NCBI GenBank assembly: GCA_021778815.1
Contig: JAJYBW010000105.1
Span: forward strand, 1-9,931
DNA: 9,931 nucleotides
Source of the DNA: Acidobacteriota bacterium
GTDB taxonomy: Bacteria > Acidobacteriota > Terriglobia > Terriglobales > Acidobacteriaceae
Direction: 5' to 3'
Positions 6,171 to 9,931 of this stretch are shown one piece after another (positions within the stretch are counted from its first letter, which is position 1; every line of letters begins with the position of its first letter). Position numbers and translations under genes: made by a program. The notes beneath the pieces are model-generated. The model ran no database searches. It was not told the origin of the DNA and saw nothing but the letters and a program-made list of their open reading frames with translations.

Positions 6171-7598
6171 TCAGGCGTTGATGGCCATATTTTCGACGCT
6201 GCCAAAACCGTCGAGCATCGCTTCGGCCAGGGTGGGATGCGCGTGGATGGTGAACATCATTTCTTCCACGGTGGCTTCGAGCTCCATGGCGGTGACGGCT
6301 TCGGCAATCAACTCGGTCGCCTGGGGACCGATGATGTGGACGCCGAGGATTTCGCCGTATTTTGCGTCGGCAACAATCTTCACGAAGCCTTCGTGCGAGT
6401 CGACGATGGAGGCCTTGGAGTTGGCGGTAAATGGAAATTTGCCGACCTTTACCTGCAGGCCTTTTTCCTTGGCTGCGGCTTCGGTTAGGCCGACGCTGCC
6501 GATTTGCGGCTCGCAATAGGTGCAGGCGGGGATGCGCTCGCGCCTCACCGGACGCGCATATTTCCCGGCGATTTTCGCGGCGACGACCATGCCGCACATG
6601 GCGCCTACGTGGGCCAGTTGCGGCAGGCCGGCGACGATGTCGCCAACGGCGTAGACGCCCGGCTCCTGGGTCTGCATCCACTCATTGACCGTGATGAATC
6701 CACGATCCGGCTTAATTTTTGTCTTATCCAGACCAACATCGCCGGTGCGCGGGGCGCGGCCGACGGCCACCAGCACCTTGTCGACTTCCTTGACCATTTG
6801 TTTGCCATCGGAGGCGGTGATGGTGACCTTGACACTGGTCTTGGTTTTCTCCAGCTTCTCGAACTTCGCGCCGACAAAGGACTCGATGCCGCGCTTGCGG
6901 AAGACTCGCGCCAGCTCCTTGCTGACATCTTCATCTTCATTCGGCACCAGTCGTGGCAGCGCCTCGACGACGGTGATATCCGTGCCGAAGCTTTTGAAGA
7001 TCGATCCAAACTCGACGCCCACGGCACCGGAACCGATGACGACCATGGACTTTGGAATTTCTTTCAGCGACAGAATCTCCATGTTGGTCAGCACCTGGGA
7101 GTCTGCCTGCAGGCCGGGAAGCATCTTGGCGTCGGAACCCGTCGCAATGACTACATTTTTCGCCTGGATGGAGGTGCGCTCGCCGTCTGCGCCAGCGGCC
7201 TGCACGTCGACCGAGTGAATGCCATCTTTCGCGGGGCCGGAGAGCCGCCCATGACCTGCGATTACGGTGACCTTGTTTTTCTTCATCAGGAAGACGAGGC
7301 CCTTGGCGTGCTTGTCGATGATGGCCTGTTTGCGCTTCTGGATGGTGTCCCAGTTGAGCTTGCCTTCGCCGAGGCCCTCGATGCCGTACTCCACCGCATG
7401 TTTCAGGTGGTCATAGACCTCGGCATTGAACAGCAGGGACTTGGTGGGGACGCAGCCCCAGTGCAGGCAGGTGCCGCCTAGCTTGCTTTCTTTTTCAATC
7501 AGCGCGACTTTCAGGCCATACTGCCCGGCGCGAATGGCCGCCGTGTAACCGGCCGGACCGCCGCCGATGATGGCAACGTCATAGATTGTTTCAGCCAA
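6171..7598 (-). CDS. lpdA: Dihydrolipoyl dehydrogenase (E3)
   Basis: 475 residues, usual family length. E3 reoxidises the dihydrolipoyl groups of E2 (and the glycine cleavage H protein), passing electrons through a disulfide and FAD to NAD+. Seen in order are the FAD motif IIGGGPAGYTAAIRAGQ (10-26), redox-active Cys44 and Cys49 in GGTCLHWGCVPTK, the NAD-binding VVIGSGAVGVEFGSIF, a second FAD-contact motif VYAVGDIVAG, and the C-terminal dimer-interface HAHPTLAEAM with catalytic His454 and Glu459. The start codon is TTG at 7598, chosen because MAETIYDVAIIGGG matches the family N-terminus and a GGAG lies about 8 nt upstream; no ATG or GTG fits better. It partners the E2 encoded 2 kb downstream. 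Confidence 0.96.
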   Translation of the reverse strand: MAETIYDVAIIGGGPAGYTAAIRAGQYGLKVALIEKESKLGGTCLHWGCVPTKSLLFNAEVYDHLKHAVEYGIEGLGEGKLNWDTIQKRKQAIIDKHAKGLVFLMKKNKVTVIAGHGRLSGPAKDGIHSVDVQAAGADGERTSIQAKNVVIATGSDAKMLPGLQADSQVLTNMEILSLKEIPKSMVVIGSGAVGVEFGSIFKSFGTDITVVEALPRLVPNEDEDVSKELARVFRKRGIESFVGAKFEKLEKTKTSVKVTITASDGKQMVKEVDKVLVAVGRAPRTGDVGLDKTKIKPDRGFITVNEWMQTQEPGVYAVGDIVAGLPQLAHVGAMCGMVVAAKIAGKYARPVRRERIPACTYCEPQIGSVGLTEAAAKEKGLQVKVGKFPFTANSKASIVDSHEGFVKIVADAKYGEILGVHIIGPQATELIAEAVTAMELEATVEEMMFTIHAHPTLAEAMLDGFGSVENMAINA

Positions 7599-7714
7599 GG
7601 GAATGCTCCGTTCCGTTGCAGGGTTGGGGTTATTGGATGCTCGACGATGCGCGTTCGAACCAAACAGTCAATTTTACTGGATAGGAATGGCCGGATGCGA
7701 ATTAGAGGTACGAT

Positions 7715-8377
7715 TTGCGCACAACGAAAGAAAGGCGAGTGCTAAATTCGTATGCAATGAGATTGAAACAGCGCATAATCGTTGGCGCCTGTATTTTTAT
7801 AGCCGGAGCGCTGCCATATCTCTATACAGTATTCCGTTACAAGCAGCATAATTGGGCACCTCTGACTTATCCCATCGTCCTGAAGCCCGGAATCATCGAA
7901 TCCCCCTATTTTAGAAGCGATCTTAATGGGACGTACCTGCTCAGTCTGGTCTTGGATACCATGCCGGACTTAAGGAGGGAAGACTGCTTGATTGGGGATG
8001 ATTTTCCGACGGGCTCATGTAAAGGCGTTCAACGAATTTTGTACTTTAGATGGAAAGTCGTCCGCAGTTCCGCACAAATAATTCAGTCTGGGCAATATGA
8101 CCACGCCTGGTCGAGTGGCTCAGGAGATGTCGAAGCTGGAATTGGAGGATTTGAAGGTAGAAGAGGCGGTTGGCAAAAAATTGTTTTGAATGTAACCCAG
8201 AACGCAAGCGAGCTAAACGCCACTCATCCAAGGCTCCAGGTAGAAGCACATGGGAGATATTGGGAAAAGTGGATCATTTACGGACAGTTTGGGTTCCTTC
8301 TTATGATCGGCGTTTCTGTTCCTGCCCTCATATGGATCCTTTGGTCTCTAAACTTCCACCGAAGACAAGAGACGTAG
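7715..8377 (+). CDS. Two-TM-segment protein of unknown function
   Basis: Up to 220 residues. A TTG start at 7715 has a good ribosome site (AGAGG at 7704-7708, 6 nt spacing). ATG at 7757 would give a 206-residue form with the more typical start MRLKQRIIVGACIF, but it lacks an obvious site. Hydrophobic segments lie at about 21-40 and 187-212, with a hydrophilic region of about 145 residues between them. Basic residues before the first segment and after the second suggest both termini are cytoplasmic and the middle is outside. Cys91 and Cys102 in the outer domain could form a disulfide. I do not recognise the family. GC is visibly lower than in lpdA or sucB, and it borders the toxin-antitoxin block, so it may be acquired DNA. 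Confidence 0.75.
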   Translation: MRTTKERRVLNSYAMRLKQRIIVGACIFIAGALPYLYTVFRYKQHNWAPLTYPIVLKPGIIESPYFRSDLNGTYLLSLVLDTMPDLRREDCLIGDDFPTGSCKGVQRILYFRWKVVRSSAQIIQSGQYDHAWSSGSGDVEAGIGGFEGRRGGWQKIVLNVTQNASELNATHPRLQVEAHGRYWEKWIIYGQFGFLLMIGVSVPALIWILWSLNFHRRQET

Positions 8378-8407
8378 CCCACTGAAATTGATGATCTGCT
8401 TGACTGC

Positions 8408-8734
8408 TTACGCAGCGTCGATTCGGCGCGGGGCGATGCTTTCGACAATTTTGCGGTTTGCATTTTCTGCTTCGCGCAGTTCATAGGACGATTGCATATT
8501 CATCCAAAACTGTGCGGTGGTGCCAAAGTAGCGGGCGAGGCGGATGGCGGTGTCGGCGGTAATAGCTCGACGTTCCAGGACAATGTCATTCAGGCGCGGG
8601 CGGGTCAGCTTCAACTCTTTCGCCAGCGCATAGACACTTAGCCCGAGCGGCTTCATGTATTCCTCGCGCAGAATCTCTCCGGGATGGATGTTCCATCCCC
8701 ATACGGGCTTCGTCTTTGCGGTCGCTTTCGCCAT
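8408..8734 (-). CDS. higA: HigA-family antitoxin, XRE-type helix-turn-helix protein
   Basis: 108 residues. It has the HigA/VapI signature: HPGEILREEYMKPLGLSVYA followed by a helix-turn-helix (LAKELKLTRPRLNDIVLERR) and RYFGTTAQFWMNMQSSYEL. Such proteins neutralise the HigB ribonuclease and repress the operon. The ATG at 8734 is chosen because MAKATAKTKPVWGW leads into the conserved part and AAAGGTGG stands upstream. The extension to 8824 overlaps higB and is unlikely. The toxin gene precedes it by 28 nt, the reversed order typical of higBA. Its likely target is the inverted repeat at 9051-9075. Confidence 0.92.
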   Translation of the reverse strand: MAKATAKTKPVWGWNIHPGEILREEYMKPLGLSVYALAKELKLTRPRLNDIVLERRAITADTAIRLARYFGTTAQFWMNMQSSYELREAENANRKIVESIAPRRIDAA

Positions 8735-8762
8735 GGCTCCCCACCTTTCTACAGTGCTTCTG

Positions 8763-9080
8763 CTAGTGATAATCCACGATCTCGACGTCATACGCTTTCC
8801 CATCGTTCCAGCGAAAGCAAACACGATATTGATCGTTGATGCGAATGCTGTGCTGTCCGGCTCGATCGGCTCTCAATGCTTCCAGCCGGTTTCCTGGAGG
8901 CGTGCGTAAATCCTCCAGCACCTGAGCGTCGTTGAGAATCTTAAGTTTCCGCATCGCAACTCGGCGGAGATTCGCAGGCAGCTTGGAAGCTGTTCCGCTG
9001 ACCCAAAACTGCTCTGTCTGTCGGTTTTTAAAACTCGCGATGATGGAACCAAGCGTACCGAGAAGCAGTACGCTTGTCAA
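8763..9080 (-). CDS. higB: HigB-family toxin (RelE/ParE superfamily mRNA interferase)
   Basis: The core (IIASFKNRQTEQFWVSG, then LPANLRRVAMRKLKILNDA, PPGNRLEALRADRAGQHSIRI, NDQYRVCFRW and VEIVDYH) matches HigB, a ribosome-dependent mRNA endonuclease neutralised by HigA. The open frame begins at TTG (9080), giving 105 residues and starting 6 nt after the vapC stop. HigB proteins are normally about 92-93 residues and begin M-I-x-S-F, which here aligns with Ile13, an ATC codon at 9044. The DNA between 9080 and 9044 looks like promoter and operator, so the first 12 residues may not be translated. The identity is secure and the start is not. Confidence 0.9.
   Translation of the reverse strand: MTSVLLLGTLGSIIASFKNRQTEQFWVSGTASKLPANLRRVAMRKLKILNDAQVLEDLRTPPGNRLEALRADRAGQHSIRINDQYRVCFRWNDGKAYDVEIVDYH
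9051..9080 (-). promoter_or_regulatory. higBA promoter with embedded operator
   Basis: On the minus strand TTGACA (9080-9075) is a perfect -35, followed by a 17-nt spacer and TACGCT (9057-9052, three matches to TATAAT). Inside lies a perfect 8-bp inverted repeat, AAGCGTAC (9051-9058) and GTACGCTT (9068-9075), separated by 9 nt, whose outer arms overlap the -10 and touch the -35. This is the expected place for HigA autorepression. Confidence 0.65.
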
Positions 9081-9086
9081 TAGCTT

Positions 9087-9494
9087 TCACTTCGCCCAGT
9101 TTTGGACCTTCAAGCCGGGAACACGCTTGAACTCTCGTTCGTTATTGGTCACCAGGATCAACTCCGCTGCCTTGGCGTGGGCCGCAATCCAAAGATCATT
9201 GTTGCCGATGGTTTCTCCGCGCGCCTCCAACTGCCTGCGGATCGCTCCATAGGTATGCGCGGCGCTCTCTGGCAGCGGTAGTACCGGGAGCAGCGTTGCC
9301 AGTTCCTCCAGTTGCTGGATTGCCCGCACGCGCTGCTGGCTTTTTTCCGCGCCGTAATGCAGTTCGCCGCTGGTGATCACAGAAATCGCCGCTTCTCCGA
9401 CCTTCAGCTTTTGAAAATGCGCCAGCACCTCCGGCGGACGATGGCGACGAATATAAATGCAAATATTCGTATCGAGCAGATATTTGGGGCTCAT
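9087..9494 (-). CDS. vapC: VapC toxin, PIN-domain ribonuclease
   Basis: 135 residues, standard for VapC. The PIN-domain acidic residues are visible: Asp8 in LLDTNICIYI, Glu44 in SVITSGELHYG, Asp100 in GNNDLWIAAHA, and the final VTNNEREF (Asn118/Glu119) before the conserved VPGLKVQNW. VapC enzymes are Mg2+-dependent RNases that cut initiator tRNA or rRNA; the target here is unknown. The ATG overlaps the vapB stop by four bases (ATGA), so the pair is translationally coupled. The stop is 6 nt from the possible TTG start of higB. Confidence 0.94.
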   Translation of the reverse strand: MSPKYLLDTNICIYIRRHRPPEVLAHFQKLKVGEAAISVITSGELHYGAEKSQQRVRAIQQLEELATLLPVLPLPESAAHTYGAIRRQLEARGETIGNNDLWIAAHAKAAELILVTNNEREFKRVPGLKVQNWAK

Positions 9495-9724
9495 TCCAAA
9501 CCTTCACGCGGTTGCGGCGGGCTGTCGTGCCGGCCATCGGCCATGAAGTCCTCCGGCAAATCCGCAAGCAGATCAAACGCCAGCACCATGGGCCGAACCT
9601 TTTCGCGCAGAACGATCTCATTTCCGCGCTGGAAGATTTCGACTTCCTTACTGCTGACACGAAACTGTTTGGGCAGACGTACCGCTTGACTGTTTCCGGA
9701 CTGAAAAACGCGTGCTTTGGCCAT
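9491..9724 (-). CDS. vapB: VapB antitoxin, AbrB/SpoVT-type swapped-hairpin DNA-binding protein
   Basis: 77 residues. The N-terminus AKARVFQSGNSQAVRLPKQF is the classical AbrB/MazE-like VapB DNA-binding motif. The rest (ILRE-like strand, then AFDLLADLPEDFMADGRHDSPP) is the flexible part that usually occupies the toxin active site. The ATG at 9724 follows GGGGAG with a short, 3-nt spacing. The gene leads a four-gene toxin-antitoxin block and probably binds the repeats just upstream. Confidence 0.92.
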   Translation of the reverse strand: MAKARVFQSGNSQAVRLPKQFRVSSKEVEIFQRGNEIVLREKVRPMVLAFDLLADLPEDFMADGRHDSPPQPREGLE

Positions 9725-9741
9725 ATGCTCCCCCGCTTGAA

Positions 9742-9764
9742 AGTATACACATCATAGTATATAC
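9742..9764 (-). promoter_or_regulatory. vapBC operator and likely promoter
   Basis: Two short palindromic elements, GTATAC (9743-9748) and GTATATAC (9757-9764), form a larger inverted repeat (GTATA at 9743-9747, TATAC at 9760-9764, 12-nt gap). On the minus strand both contain TATACT, a good -10 box (9747-9742 and 9761-9756). No clear -35 is seen. AbrB-type antitoxins bind such repeats to repress their own operon. Confidence 0.55.
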
Positions 9765-9815
9765 GCTTTCCCAGGCAACCTTGAGGCTCCAACAGTTTCT
9801 TCGGGCAGATTTTTG

Positions 9816-9931
9816 TCAGCGGGGGGTGACTTGGAACCATGGGGGGAGTTCGGGGCGCGGGGTGCTGCTATCCAGCAGCCACTCGTCCGATGAGGACTGA
9901 GAGAAACCATTGGTGGCAAACAATTCCGCGG
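9816..9931 (-). CDS. Possible C-terminal end of an upstream gene (partial)
   Basis: On the minus strand one frame is open from the window edge to a TGA at 9818-9816, giving 37 residues. They include FATNGFSQSSSDEWLLDSST and end in a proline-rich LPPWFQVTPR. The mix of residues and codons looks like a natural acidic, flexible C-terminus, but the stretch is short and no family is recognised. If real, the gene lies upstream of vapB on the same strand, with 91 nt between them. Confidence 0.4.
   Translation of the reverse strand, partial: AELFATNGFSQSSSDEWLLDSSTPRPELPPWFQVTPR

Noticed and set aside
5869..6681. Long N-terminal extension of the sigma-factor frame
   Set aside because: It runs antisense to the metallothionein gene and through lpdA in another frame, and has Arg/His-rich non-natural composition. 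The sigma fold begins right after the ATG at 5868.
7643..7671. Minus-strand TTGACT (7671-7666) as the lpdA -35 box
   Set aside because: The hexamer at proper spacing (ATCGTC) does not resemble a -10 box.
9855..9931. Riboswitch or ribozyme: GGGGTGC and CTGAGA recall a TPP riboswitch, GATGAG and GAAAC recall a hammerhead, and hairpins GCTGCT/AGCAGC and CTCGTCC/GGACTGAG are present.
   Set aside because: The TPP 3' half (GAACCTGA, GCGNAGGGA) is absent and the stem before CTGAGA does not pair. The hammerhead core order is wrong. The minus strand has a plausible coding end over the same bases.

Overview
The window looks like a chromosomal segment of a GC-rich Gram-negative bacterium, most likely an Acidobacteriota (Terriglobia/Koribacter-like). 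This is an inference from protein character: a dihydrolipoamide dehydrogenase with the redox motif CLHWGC, a two-lipoyl-domain E2, and FH-Gly5 repeat proteins. No rRNA or other taxonomic marker is present.

Layout. 1-277: the 3' end of a gene encoding a phenylalanine/histidine/glycine repeat tail, closed by a good intrinsic terminator. 388-2057 (+): purE and purK, overlapping by one base, the carboxylation step of purine synthesis; purE has a TATAAT box placed so that its mRNA would be leaderless. 2225-2488 (+): a small basic protein of unknown function. 2524-7598: a lipoate and 2-oxoacid dehydrogenase cluster on the minus strand, read as lpdA (E3), then an ECF sigma factor, lipB (octanoyltransferase) and an E2 acyltransferase (sucB-like). 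Inside it, on the plus strand, lies a 46-residue, 12-cysteine metallothionein-like gene. 7715-8377 (+): a two-TM-segment protein of unknown function with lower GC than its surroundings. 8408-9724 (-): two toxin-antitoxin systems packed head to tail, vapB-vapC-higB-higA. 9816-9931 (-): probably the 3' end of another gene.

The most interesting part is 5290-6147. The sigma factor has a CxC in its inter-domain linker and a five-cysteine C-terminal tail, the layout of metal-sensing CorE-like (ECF44) sigma factors. It is divergent from the metallothionein-like gene, which has an ECF-type promoter (TGTAAT-N16-CGTCT). The sigma stop codon is 2 nt from the lipB start, so metal sensing and protein lipoylation may be co-expressed. 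Lipoyl dithiols are known targets of thiophilic metals, so the arrangement could be a metal-defence and lipoylation circuit. That link is inference.

The toxin-antitoxin region is also notable. A perfect 8-bp inverted repeat lies inside a TTGACA-N17 promoter at the 5' end of higB, where the true start codon is unclear.
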